Below, in pieces: positions 1 through 7,531 of a stretch of 64,000 nucleotides of DNA. Made by a program: the position numbers and the translations under genes. The number at the start of each line of letters is the position of its first letter. The stretch's first letter is position 1. Under the pieces are notes generated by a model that was given only the letters and a program-made list of their open reading frames with translations, did no database searches and had not been told where the DNA came from. The stretch comes from Clostridium pasteurianum (GTDB lineage: Bacteria > Bacillota > Clostridia > Clostridiales > Clostridiaceae): NCBI RefSeq assembly GCF_001705235.1, contig NZ_MCGV01000001.1:3104181-3168180 (forward strand), read 5' to 3'.

Positions 1-885
1 GTTTTTTACATGGTTTTAGGAGCTCGCACGAAAAATAGTGTAGGCTGTGCTTTGATTTATGAATCCTTAGATTTAAAAGAGTGGAACTATAAAAGTAGAA
101 TTGAAACAAAACAACCATTTGGTTATATGTGGGAATGCCCCGATTTGTTTGAAATTGGTACAAAAAAGATTTTAATGGTATGCCCTCAAGGTCTTAAGAA
201 GCGAGGTTACCAATATGAAAATATTTATCAGAGTGGTTACTTTTTTATTAAAGGTAATATAAAAGATAATTTGATGGTATATAATTTTACGGAGTTAGAT
301 TATGGATTTGATTTTTATGCACCTCAAACGTTTGTAGATAAAAGCGGCAGAAGAATAATGATTAGTTGGATGGGTTTACCGGATATTCCATATAAAAATC
401 CAACTGTTAGTAAAGGCTGGCAGCATGCCTTGACTTTACCTAGAGTATTATTTTTAAAAGATGATAGTTTGTATCAGTATCCAATTGAAGAAACAAAAAA
501 ATTAAGAAAAAATCATGTTCATAGAATATTAGCTATAGATGAAGTTATTTCTACTTTAAGTAAGGTTTATGAAGCACAGCTTATGCCGCTCAATGATAAT
601 TTTAAAATCAGATTAAGAAAAGATGTTACTTTAAATTATTATAATCACATATTGACATTATCGTTAAAGGAAAGCGGTTATGGCAGAAATGAAAGACATG
701 TAGAAATAAATAAAATAGAGCAAATAAATATATTTAGCGATACATCATCACTAGAAATATTTATTAATAATGGGCAAAAGGCTTTGACTACAAGGGTATA
801 TGATGATGAAAATGATACCTCGTTACAAGTAGATTCTCAGATGATTTTAGATCTGTATGAATTAAACAAATATAAAATAGTGTAG
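1..885 (+). CDS. scrB: Sucrose-6-phosphate hydrolase / beta-fructofuranosidase (GH32), 3' part
   Basis: The reading frame is open from the first base, so the N-terminus, including the expected WMNDPNG nucleophile motif, lies outside the window. Residues near 40 read WECPDLF, the GH32 acid/base glutamate motif. Further on are FYAPQTF, GRRIMISWMG and GWQHALTLPR, all typical of intracellular sucrose-6-phosphate hydrolases. The last 120 residues form the C-terminal beta-sandwich. The enzyme would split sucrose-6-phosphate imported by a PTS into glucose-6-phosphate and fructose. A LacI-type regulator follows, as is common for sucrose operons. Substrate choice within GH32 is inferred. Confidence 0.85.
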   Translation, partial: VFYMVLGARTKNSVGCALIYESLDLKEWNYKSRIETKQPFGYMWECPDLFEIGTKKILMVCPQGLKKRGYQYENIYQSGYFFIKGNIKDNLMVYNFTELDYGFDFYAPQTFVDKSGRRIMISWMGLPDIPYKNPTVSKGWQHALTLPRVLFLKDDSLYQYPIEETKKLRKNHVHRILAIDEVISTLSKVYEAQLMPLNDNFKIRLRKDVTLNYYNHILTLSLKESGYGRNERHVEINKIEQINIFSDTSSLEIFINNGQKALTTRVYDDENDTSLQVDSQMILDLYELNKYKIV

Positions 886-1261
886 AAGGTAAATCTTATT
901 TTACTTTCTATGCTAAAGTTATGTGATATACATATAATAATATACTTATAGGCAATGTATTGTATTCTTAAAGTATTTTGATTTCTGAAAATTTGAAATT
1001 TGCATATTTTATTGCATTTCGTGTAAGCTATTCTGAAAATAACCTATTTTTATGGTTATCTCATATATTTCAAATTAATTCACACAATAATTCACTATGG
1101 TTAATTCCAAAAGATATATCGTTAAGCTTGCCTTCAGATTCACCTTAACAGTAGGTAATATTGTAAATATATGTTTGATATTTTATGTATTTATAGTTAT
1201 AATAGATTTTAAGAAAATTGTACCTGTGTTAAGGTTTATTAAGAATTAGGGGTGAGTTAAA
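886..1261. other. Intergenic region between the GH32 gene and the LacI regulator
   Basis: This stretch of 376 bases is AT-rich and holds no convincing gene. A weak stem with one G.U pair (882-908) lies just after the GH32 stop codon but lacks a clear T tract. A 50-codon frame (1097-1249) would encode a basic N-terminus and one hydrophobic segment, but has no ribosome binding site. An overlapping second frame is also open. Both may be chance or a decayed membrane-protein remnant. AGGGGTGAG at 1248-1256 is the ribosome binding site of the next gene. Confidence 0.4.
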
Positions 1262-2257
1262 ATAAAAACTACAATAGCAGATATAGCTTCCATTGCAGGT
1301 GTAGCTAAAAGTACTGTATCTAGATATTTAAATGGTGGCTATGTTAGTGAACAGACTGGAAAAAAAATTTGTAAGGCAATAAGAGACACAAACTATGTTC
1401 CTAATAATTTTGCCCAAAGTTTAAAAGCAAAAAAGAATAATCTTATAGGTATAATTGTCCCAAGGTTAGATTCGTATGCAAATTCAAGGACATTAGCTGG
1501 AATAGATGAAAGATTAAGAGAGCTAGGATACCAATTAATAATATCATGTACAGGACAAAAGGTTAAAAGAGAAATTGAGAGTATAGAAAATCTTATAAAT
1601 CAAAGAATTTCAGGAATTATTTTAATTTCAGGGAAAATATCAGATAAGCATAAGAAGGCTTTAGGAGAAAGTGATATACCAGTCATACTATTAGGACAGA
1701 AAAATGACGATTTTTATTGTGTTATGCATAATGATGAAGATGCAGGATATCAAATGGGTTCATACATAATAGATAAGGGCCATAGAAATATATGTTATGT
1801 TGATGTAGATAAAAAGGATGTTTCGGCATGGTCAAGAAGAAAATTAGGATTTCAAAAATGTATGAGAGATAATAATATAGATAGCGTTTCATTTTTTGAA
1901 AGTGATTCAACTATAGAAGGTGCCATTAAAATAGAAAAAAAAATATTAACTACTCAAAAACCAACAATTATTGCATGTGCTACGGATAATATTGCAATTG
2001 GAATTATTAAAGGATTAATAAAGAGAGGAATATCGATTCCTAAGGATATTTCAGTTATTGGAATAGGAGATTATGAGGTAGCGAGGATGGTAACTCCATC
2101 TTTGACAACAATTCATTATCCATATAAATCCTGTGGAAAGCTTTTAGCAGAGAAGATTGTAGATTTGATAACCGGAAATGATGTGGAACATGACACAATT
2201 ATTCCAGTAAAATTAGTTGAGAGAGAAAGTGTGTCAATAATTTCGAAAGGATTTTAA
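1262..2257 (+). CDS. LacI/GalR-family transcriptional regulator with an apparent ATA start
   Basis: The frame encodes a full-length LacI-family repressor of 331 residues. The N-terminus reads as a helix-turn-helix (TIADIASIAGVAKSTVSRYL) followed by the hinge region, and the rest is a periplasmic-binding-protein-like sugar-sensing domain. The frame has no ATG, GTG or TTG before the helix-turn-helix: an in-frame TGA lies at 1253-1255 and the first plausible start is ATA at 1262, seven bases after AGGGGTG. The first in-frame ATG, at 1724, would delete the DNA-binding domain. It probably controls the neighbouring sucrose gene. nudC follows after one base, so the two are likely co-transcribed. Confidence 0.8.
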   Translation: MKTTIADIASIAGVAKSTVSRYLNGGYVSEQTGKKICKAIRDTNYVPNNFAQSLKAKKNNLIGIIVPRLDSYANSRTLAGIDERLRELGYQLIISCTGQKVKREIESIENLINQRISGIILISGKISDKHKKALGESDIPVILLGQKNDDFYCVMHNDEDAGYQMGSYIIDKGHRNICYVDVDKKDVSAWSRRKLGFQKCMRDNNIDSVSFFESDSTIEGAIKIEKKILTTQKPTIIACATDNIAIGIIKGLIKRGISIPKDISVIGIGDYEVARMVTPSLTTIHYPYKSCGKLLAEKIVDLITGNDVEHDTIIPVKLVERESVSIISKGF

Positions 2258-2258
2258 T

Positions 2259-3071
2259 ATGAGTGATTTTAAAATATTGCCAGGAGTATTTAAAAATAGT
2301 GAAGATAGAGATTTGTGTTTTGCATTTGTTAGAGGAAACTTAATTGTTAAAAAAGCAGGAGAGAATTTAAGTGTTCCCAGATTTAGTGAAATTAAAAAAA
2401 TGAATATCAAATATGAAAATGAGTTCTTTTTGGGGGAATATGAATCAGAAAACTGCTTTGTAGTTGAAATGTCTCCTAATATTGAAATCGCAGAAGAATT
2501 TAAGCTATTGACATTACGTGAAGTTGGCGTATTAATGGAAAAAGAGATGTTTTTAATAGCAGGAAGAGCAAGTGAAATATTAAATTGGAATAGGAATAAT
2601 AAATATTGCGGCAGATGTGGAAGTGAAATGGAAAACAAAAAAGATGAAATGGCTAAAATTTGCCCAAATTGTGGTAATATAATGTATCCCGTAATATGTC
2701 CGGCTATAATAGTTGCAATTACAAAAGGGGACAAGATATTACTTGCTCATAACAGCAGTTTTAAAAATAATATGTACGGTTTAATTGCTGGTTTTGTGGA
2801 AGCTGGTGAAAGTCTTGAACATGCAGTGAAAAGAGAAATATTTGAAGAAGTTAATATAAAAGTTAATAACATAAGATATTATTCTAGTTCACCATGGCCA
2901 TTTCCTAATTCCTTAATGCTTGGTTTCTTTGCAGAATATGATTCGGGGAAACTTAAGGTTGATGGAAGTGAAATAGTAGATGCGGATTGGTTTACAAAAG
3001 ATGAATTGCCTAATATACCTAAAAAATTTAGTCTTGCGCGAAAATTAATTGATGAGTTTGTAAAATATTAA
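2259..3071 (+). CDS. nudC: NADH pyrophosphatase-type NUDIX hydrolase
   Basis: The 270-residue protein has the NudC layout: an N-terminal domain, a four-cysteine zinc ribbon (CGRCG and CPNCG, about residues 117-139), then the NUDIX domain. The NUDIX box is GFVEAGESLEHAVKREIFEE (about residues 178-197), which carries the metal-binding REXXEE core. Enzymes of this type cleave NAD(H) to NMN(H) and AMP, and some remove NAD caps from RNA. The start ATG lies one base after the regulator's stop codon, with AAAGGA upstream inside that gene. Length and domain order are normal. Confidence 0.88.
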   Translation: MSDFKILPGVFKNSEDRDLCFAFVRGNLIVKKAGENLSVPRFSEIKKMNIKYENEFFLGEYESENCFVVEMSPNIEIAEEFKLLTLREVGVLMEKEMFLIAGRASEILNWNRNNKYCGRCGSEMENKKDEMAKICPNCGNIMYPVICPAIIVAITKGDKILLAHNSSFKNNMYGLIAGFVEAGESLEHAVKREIFEEVNIKVNNIRYYSSSPWPFPNSLMLGFFAEYDSGKLKVDGSEIVDADWFTKDELPNIPKKFSLARKLIDEFVKY

Positions 3072-3199
3072 ATCTAATATTGATATCTATATTTATAAAA
3101 AGTAGAGGTAATTATTGATTAGTACAATATATATACATCTATACGCTTAAAATAATGGTAATGAAATTTTATTATTATTTGTGGATGGGAGATATGATT

Positions 3200-3844
3200 A
3201 TGGATGAAGAATTATTTAAAAAGGCATTAGAGTATATTAAAGAAAAGTTTGAGAATGATTATAGTGGACATGATTATTATCATAGTATAAGGGTATATAA
3301 TTTAGCAACTTGTATTTGTAAAAATGAAAGGGCAGATTTAGAAATAGTCCAGCTATCAGCTTTATTACATGATGTTGATGATTATAAATTATTTGGCGGA
3401 AATGTTGGTGATTACTCAAATGCAAAAATTTTTTTGAGAAATAATAAAATATCAGAAACCGAAATAAAGGCTATATGTGATATAATTTCATCAATATCTT
3501 TTAAAGGTACAGATACTAAAGTTCCTAAAAGTAAAGAAGGAAAAATAGTACAGGATGCTGATAGATTAGATGCAATTGGTGCAATAGGTATTGCCAGGGC
3601 ATTTGCGTATGGTGGTAATAAAAGTAGAATTATGCACATACCTAATGAAAAGCCGCATTATAATATGAACTTTGAGCAGTATTCAAAATATAAAGGAACT
3701 ACTATAAATCATTTTTATGAGAAGCTTTTAAAATTAAAGGATTTAATGAATACTGAAACTGCAAAAAATATGGCTGAAGCTAGGCATAAATATATGGAAA
3801 GTTTTTTAATGGAATTTTTTAATGAATGGGATGGAATAAAGTAG
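3200..3844 (+). CDS. HD-domain metal-dependent phosphohydrolase
   Basis: The protein carries an HD domain: a first histidine in GHDYYHSIRVY, the HD pair in LLHDVDDYKLFG, and a downstream metal-binding aspartate in VQDADRLDAIGAIG. This pattern matches the YedJ-like family of small HD hydrolases, whose substrates are usually nucleotides or other phosphate esters. I placed the start at ATG 3200, eight bases after GGGAG, giving 214 residues. Start codons at 3155 and 3194 are less well spaced. It stands alone downstream of nudC, and a terminator follows at 3942. The substrate is unknown. Confidence 0.75.
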   Translation: MDEELFKKALEYIKEKFENDYSGHDYYHSIRVYNLATCICKNERADLEIVQLSALLHDVDDYKLFGGNVGDYSNAKIFLRNNKISETEIKAICDIISSISFKGTDTKVPKSKEGKIVQDADRLDAIGAIGIARAFAYGGNKSRIMHIPNEKPHYNMNFEQYSKYKGTTINHFYEKLLKLKDLMNTETAKNMAEARHKYMESFLMEFFNEWDGIK

Positions 3845-3941
3845 ATTACAGAATAGTGAATCTATAAAATCTAAATAAGTCTTTAAACTGAAAAAAAACA
3901 TCATACATTATATTTGCGATGTATATAAAGAAATTATAAAA

Positions 3942-3986
3942 AAGACTACATAGAGTTTATTTTCATAAATCTATGCAGCCTTTTTG
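3942..3986. terminator. Bidirectional intrinsic terminator
   Basis: GACTACATAGA (3944-3954) can pair with TCTATGCAGCC (3970-3980), with G.U wobbles. T runs follow on both strands: TTTTT at 3981 on plus, and TTTTTT on minus from the A run before 3944. It can end both the HD gene and the 45-residue minus-strand gene, whose stop codon lies inside the stem. Confidence 0.7.
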
Positions 3987-4108
3987 TCAGTTAAACTTTT
4001 CTCATCTTTTAAGCTTAGTTCATATTCTCTTAAAAGATTTGGACTAAGAGCAAATCCGAGTATCATTAGATGATCCTTACTAAATAATTTTTTTATAAAA
4101 TCCGTCAT
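3971..4108 (-). CDS. Small protein of 45 residues, function unknown
   Basis: The minus strand has GGAGGTG five bases before an ATG at 4108, then 45 codons beginning MTDFIKKLFSKDHLMILGF and ending DKKAA before TAG. A promoter (TTGCAT-N17-TATTAT, 4158-4186) lies about 50 bases upstream, and an intrinsic terminator covers the stop codon, so the unit looks like a complete small gene. The protein starts with a short amphipathic stretch, has a modestly hydrophobic middle and a charged, lysine-rich tail. I do not recognise a family. Confidence 0.55.
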   Translation of the reverse strand: MTDFIKKLFSKDHLMILGFALSPNLLREYELSLKDEKSLTDKKAA

Positions 4109-4157
4109 TTTAACACCTCCATATAAATTAAATATTATTCAATTTCCTTACATGCTT

Positions 4158-4186
4158 ATAATATATCAATTTAACCTATAATGCAA
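4158..4186 (-). promoter_or_regulatory. Sigma-A-type promoter of the 45-residue gene
   Basis: On the minus strand TTGCAT (4181-4186) and TATTAT (4158-4163) are separated by exactly 17 bases. Transcription would start near 4150 and reach the GGAGGTG and ATG of the small gene. Confidence 0.5.
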
Positions 4187-4260
4187 AATAGAAATCGTTT
4201 TATTTTGTTAATGAACAGTTAATAAGATGTAAACAAATTGTAAATACAACAAGAAAACTA

Positions 4261-4289
4261 TTGAAACCGCTTACGTAAACGTATATAAT
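4261..4289 (+). promoter_or_regulatory. Plus-strand sigma-A promoter overlapped by a LacI/CcpA-like operator
   Basis: TTGAAA (4261-4266) and TATAAT (4284-4289) are 17 bases apart, which is close to consensus. The spacer holds the near-palindrome CGCTTACGTAAACG (4269-4282). TGAAACCGCTTACG (4262-4275) matches 12 of 14 positions of the catabolite-responsive element TGWAARCGYTTWCW. No plus-strand gene follows before the terminator at 4343, so it would drive only a short RNA. Confidence 0.5.
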
Positions 4290-4295
4290 ATATTG

Positions 4296-4386
4296 TTTAA
4301 AAAATAACAAGCTAATATAATTTCTTAATTTAATTATAAAAAAATGGTCTAAATTTATTTGAGCAAACAATTTAGACTATTTTTTA
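4296..4386 (+). ncRNA. Candidate short RNA of about 90 nt
   Basis: A good promoter (4261-4289) is followed after about 55 bases by a strong intrinsic terminator (4343-4387), with no ribosome binding site or open frame between. The predicted transcript is AU-rich and ends in the terminator hairpin. The terminator may instead belong only to the minus-strand lipoprotein gene, so the RNA is inferred from site arrangement alone. Confidence 0.3.
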
Positions 4387-4387
4387 T
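4343..4387. terminator. Bidirectional intrinsic terminator
   Basis: AATGGTCTAAATT (4343-4355) pairs with AATTTAGACTATT (4369-4381), with one G.U pair. T runs flank both sides. It ends the lipoprotein gene on minus and would end any plus-strand transcript from 4261. Confidence 0.75.
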
Positions 4388-4389
4388 AA

Positions 4390-4791
4390 TTATTTATTTA
4401 ACAATTCTTTTTTACCAGAGTCTGTTTCTTGACCTTTTGGAAAAAATTGACGTAAAGCTTCGGATATACTAGTTTCCTGATTTTGAGTTATTGTTCCATC
4501 TTTAACTAAATTACTTAAAGGATTAGTACTTTGTTTAGTGCTTTGAGCATTTTTTATAAAAGCAGTTAAAATTTTATCTGATTGAGTTTGATTTATAAGA
4601 CCTTTATTAACAAATTCTTTAAGTTGTGCTTGAATTTTAGCTTTCATTTGACTAATATTTGGTTTCTTTGCCTTAGCAGACACATTTTTTTTAGTGGGTG
4701 TACCACCAGTAGTTGTGCTGCTGCATCCAGCAAGTAAACTTAGAGATAAACTTGCAGCAAGTATTAATATACTGATTTTTTTGAGTTTCAC
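4390..4791 (-). CDS. Small predicted lipoprotein, function unknown
   Basis: This 133-residue protein begins with a basic residue cluster, a hydrophobic stretch and the lipobox LLAGC (cysteine about residue 22), so it should be lipid-anchored on the outer face of the membrane. A Ser/Thr/Gly linker follows, then a lysine- and glutamine-rich helical domain with a repeated theme of a short helix plus a 'GxIxQxQ' turn (GLINQTQ near 78, GTITQNQ near 107). The repeat may bind a partner, but I recognise no family. It has its own terminator and an upstream palindrome at 4818-4841. Confidence 0.7.
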   Translation of the reverse strand: MKLKKISILILAASLSLSLLAGCSSTTTGGTPTKKNVSAKAKKPNISQMKAKIQAQLKEFVNKGLINQTQSDKILTAFIKNAQSTKQSTNPLSNLVKDGTITQNQETSISEALRQFFPKGQETDSGKKELLNK

Positions 4792-4817
4792 TTTTAAAGC
4801 CTCCCCATTAAATAACC

Positions 4818-4841
4818 TTATGTAACAATTATATTACATAA
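4818..4841. promoter_or_regulatory. Palindromic operator-like site upstream of the lipoprotein gene
   Basis: TTATGTAA (4818-4825) and TTACATAA (4834-4841) form a perfect 8-base inverted repeat with an 8-base spacer. On the minus strand the spacer region reads TATAAT, so a bound regulator would cover the -10 box of the lipoprotein promoter. The -35 box is not clear. A role as operator is inferred. Confidence 0.35.
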
Positions 4842-4904
4842 TGGGTTTGCTAAAGTAATTTAACAACATTGTTAATAAATGTTTTACAAATTTTGAGCAA
4901 ATTT

Positions 4905-5537
4905 TTAGTTGCCAGAATTAACAATACGATAAAGCCTTTTTAATGGGATTATGCCTATTATTATAAGACAGATAATACAGTCGATTGATAAAAATGAACC
5001 ATTGTATATTATGGAATACATAAGAGGAGTTTGACCCTTTGGAACATCACTTGCAAAGAAAACTACTCCAGAAATGACGTGAAATATAAATCGCATGAAA
5101 ACTGCAATTATTGTTCCTAGTATTTTTTTGTTTTTAAAGTATCCGGCTGCTCCAAGTGCCATGTATGGGAGAGGATAGTCAAAGAGTACTTGAACTGGAT
5201 GAAGTATATATGGTTCTAAAATAAGATCAATTATACCAAACAAGAATCCAGTTAAAAATCCAACCTCTGGTCCATAGAAGAATGCAATTAAAAGGATCGG
5301 TACCATACTTCCTAAAGTTACACTTCCACCTTGAGGCAGTCTGTATATTTTAAAAAAGCTAAGGACAGTTGATAGTGCAAGGACTATTCCTATTTGTGCA
5401 ACTAATTTTGTGGTGAACTTTATCTTGTTGATTTTTAGAATAACAATTATAATAATTAAAATTCCTACTAGGGCGGCTATGGCAGATGGGTGCTTTAATA
5501 TTTCTGACATGCTTTTTGAAAAAGAAAATTTACTCAT
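4905..5537 (-). CDS. thiT: Thiamine ECF transporter S-component
   Basis: The 210-residue protein is very hydrophobic, with about six membrane segments after an extra N-terminal segment (about residues 19-36). The region RLPQGGSVTLGSMVPIL and the following aromatic-rich loops match ThiT, the thiamine-binding subunit of energy-coupling factor importers. It would work with the shared EcfA/A'/T module, which is not in this window. Regulation is clear: a TPP riboswitch and terminator lie in the leader (5584-5725), so expression should fall when thiamine pyrophosphate is plentiful. It is a single-gene unit. Confidence 0.88.
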   Translation of the reverse strand: MSKFSFSKSMSEILKHPSAIAALVGILIIIIVILKINKIKFTTKLVAQIGIVLALSTVLSFFKIYRLPQGGSVTLGSMVPILLIAFFYGPEVGFLTGFLFGIIDLILEPYILHPVQVLFDYPLPYMALGAAGYFKNKKILGTIIAVFMRFIFHVISGVVFFASDVPKGQTPLMYSIIYNGSFLSIDCIICLIIIGIIPLKRLYRIVNSGN

Positions 5538-5583
5538 AAAAAAACCTCCATAATTTTTGTGTGCTTATGGGGTTTAATACTCA

Positions 5584-5613
5584 TAAAAAAACTGTAATCA
5601 ACATGGATTACAG
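5584..5613 (-). terminator. Riboswitch-controlled terminator before thiT
   Basis: On the minus strand CTGTAATC and GATTACAG (5606-5613 and 5592-5599) form a stem followed by TTTTTTT. It lies between the TPP aptamer and thiT and should be the expression platform, terminating when TPP is bound. Confidence 0.75.
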
Positions 5614-5629
5614 CTAATGCTCTAAAATT

Positions 5630-5725
5630 CATATTGCTTCCCTACGCTGGTATTATCCAGATCAGGTTAAGGGTTAACACTAACAAAACAGTATTGTTTC
5701 TCAGCCCAAAGGCACCCCTAGCACA
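5630..5725 (-). promoter_or_regulatory. TPP riboswitch (THI element)
   Basis: Read on the minus strand, the leader contains the conserved THI-box blocks in order: GGGGTGCC and GGGCTGAGA, then ACCCTTAACCTGATCTGG, then ACCAGCGTAGGGA. These are the TPP-binding helices P2-P5 of the aptamer. It precedes a terminator and thiT, so it controls thiamine uptake. Confidence 0.93.
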
Positions 5726-5815
5726 CATATTTGTTTTTATCTAAGTTATTTTGTAAGAAATATACTAAATTGTAGTAAGTTATATACAATCTATAATTTC
5801 TCATAAATTATTATA

Positions 5816-5879
5816 ATATATAGTACAAAGAATGGCAAGCTGTGTGAAAAAATTACTTGCCATTCTTTGTACTATATAT
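5816..5879. repeat. 24-base perfect inverted repeat after the folate operon
   Basis: The left arm (5816-5839) and right arm (5856-5879) are exact reverse complements over 24 bases, with a 16-base loop. The arms end in GGCAAG and CTTGCC at the loop. The site lies four bases after the folBK stop codon and before the thiT leader. It is probably the folate operon's transcript end, although a continuous T tract is lacking. Confidence 0.75.
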
Positions 5880-5882
5880 GAT

Positions 5883-6710
5883 TTATAAAGTTTGAATTTT
5901 AGATAAATTGTTCTTTATATCGATGATTCTTTTATTTAGTAAAGGATGAATTAAATAAGGATTTATTTCACATAAAGGTGTTAAGACAAAAAGTCTTTCA
6001 GTCATTCTTGGATGTGGAATAATATAGTCTTTGTTACTTGTAACTAAATTATCATAAAGTAATATATCTATATCAATAGTGCGTGGACCCCAGTGTATTT
6101 TTCTTTCACGTTTTAGTTTTTTTTCTGTCTCAAGGAAAAAATTCATCAGTTCATCTGGAGACATAAAGGTTTCTATTTTAGCAGCACAGTTTAAAAAATT
6201 ATCCTGTTCTAAGTAACCAACAGGTCTTGTGTGATAAAAATTTGAAACTTTATTTATGCGGCAGTTAGAATTTTCATTTATTAATTTTAATGCAGTACTC
6301 AAATTTTGAGTTTTATCTCCCATGTTAGAACCAAGTCCTATATATGCTGTGTGCCAGGTTCTTTCTATTTCAACAGAAACATATTTTAAATGCTTTTTTA
6401 GTGGAGCCCAAGGCTTTTTTAAGATTACTTTTACGGTTTTTACAGCATTGTAGTTTAATAAAACAAATTCTGCTATTTTTTCTGCGGCAGTTTCTATAAG
6501 ATCAAATTTTTCTTTCGTAAATTCTTTTTCGATTTTTTCTGAAAGTTCAGCGTAATTTACAGTTTCATTTAAATTTCTTGATAATGCTGGTTTTCTTAAA
6601 TCTAAATAAAGATAGACAGAAAGTAAAAATTTTTGTCCTAATTCTTTTTCCTCACCTAATACACCATGATTTGCAAATATTTCAAGGTCTTCTATAGTTA
6701 TTTTATCCAT
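5883..6710 (-). CDS. folBK: Bifunctional dihydroneopterin aldolase / HPPK (FolB-FolK fusion)
   Basis: Residues 1-120 form dihydroneopterin aldolase, with FANHGVLGEEKELGQKF near the start and the catalytic-lysine region VILKKPWAPLKK near 100. Residues about 121-275 form 6-hydroxymethyl-dihydropterin pyrophosphokinase, with YIGLGSNMGD, the RPVGYLEQDNFLNCA pterin site and the WGPRTIDIDILLYD metal site. One chain would therefore convert dihydroneopterin to hydroxymethyl-dihydropterin and activate it for FolP. It lies four bases downstream of folP in the same minus-strand operon. Natural FolB-FolK fusions are known in clostridia. Confidence 0.92.
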   Translation of the reverse strand: MDKITIEDLEIFANHGVLGEEKELGQKFLLSVYLYLDLRKPALSRNLNETVNYAELSEKIEKEFTKEKFDLIETAAEKIAEFVLLNYNAVKTVKVILKKPWAPLKKHLKYVSVEIERTWHTAYIGLGSNMGDKTQNLSTALKLINENSNCRINKVSNFYHTRPVGYLEQDNFLNCAAKIETFMSPDELMNFFLETEKKLKRERKIHWGPRTIDIDILLYDNLVTSNKDYIIPHPRMTERLFVLTPLCEINPYLIHPLLNKRIIDIKNNLSKIQTL

Positions 6711-6714
6711 TAGA

Positions 6715-7521
6715 TCATCTCCTTACTACTGCGTCAGCAATCATGCAAGCTCTTTTGTTTTCCAAAACATCATGAACTCTTACGAAGTCACAGCCTTTAG
6801 TTATACCTAGTACTGAAGTTGCAATTGTACCTTCAACTCGTTTATCTGAAGGTAGATCTAAAATATTACCTATCATTGATTTTCTTGAAGTTCCTAAAAG
6901 AATAGGATAGTTTAAACTTTTTAATTTTTCTAGATTGTTCATCAAAAGAAGATTTTGATCAAAAGTTTTTGCAAAGCCTATACCCGGATCTATAATTATA
7001 TTTTCTGCTTTTACTCCTGCATTTAAAGCTATATCAATGCTTTCTTTTAAATCATTTAACACATCTTTTATAAAGTTATTATATTTAGTATTAGTTCTAT
7101 TGTGCATTAAACAGCATGGAACATTATATTTTGCAGCAACTTTAGCTATGTATGGATCTTTCTTAAAACCCCAAACATCGTTTATTAGATGTGCACCGGA
7201 TTTTATGGCAAGTTCTGCAACCTTTCCCTTATATGTATCAATGGAAATTGGAATGTCAAAATTTCTTGATAAAGTTTCGATTATAGGGATAACTCTTTTA
7301 ATTTCCTCTTCCTCTGATACAGGAGTGCTATTGGGTCTTGTGGATTCTCCACCTACGTCGATTATATCTACACCGTCATTTACCATTTCAAGGACATGTT
7401 CCATTGATTTTTGTATAGTATTAAATTTATTTCCGTCAGAGAAGGAATCAGGGGTAACATTTAAAATTCCCATTATGTAAGTTCTTTTTCCAATTATAAA
7501 ATGTTTGTTTCCTATTTTCAT
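6715..7521 (-). CDS. folP: Dihydropteroate synthase
   Basis: This 268-residue TIM-barrel protein has the signatures GILNVTPDSFSDG (about residues 18-30) and GVDIIDVGGESTRP (about 50-63), plus the late pterin and sulfonamide site LLGTSRKSMIG. It joins p-aminobenzoate to hydroxymethyl-dihydropterin pyrophosphate to give dihydropteroate. It sits between an HD-domain gene (10 bases upstream) and folBK, forming a compact folate operon. No folE, folC or pab gene is in view. Confidence 0.95.
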   Translation of the reverse strand: MKIGNKHFIIGKRTYIMGILNVTPDSFSDGNKFNTIQKSMEHVLEMVNDGVDIIDVGGESTRPNSTPVSEEEEIKRVIPIIETLSRNFDIPISIDTYKGKVAELAIKSGAHLINDVWGFKKDPYIAKVAAKYNVPCCLMHNRTNTKYNNFIKDVLNDLKESIDIALNAGVKAENIIIDPGIGFAKTFDQNLLLMNNLEKLKSLNYPILLGTSRKSMIGNILDLPSDKRVEGTIATSVLGITKGCDFVRVHDVLENKRACMIADAVVRR

Positions 7522-7531
7522 ATTACTACTC

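Noticed and set aside
1097-1249. 50-codon hydrophobic frame before the LacI-type gene
   Set aside because: It has no ribosome binding site, and an overlapping frame is equally open, so chance is likely.
2234-2734. 166-codon minus-strand frame antisense to nudC
   Set aside because: It lies opposite a well-supported gene, has no ribosome binding site and its composition is that of a reversed coding sequence.
7037-7480. 147-codon plus-strand frame within folP
   Set aside because: It is opposite folP, whose catalytic motifs are certain, and has no ribosome binding site.
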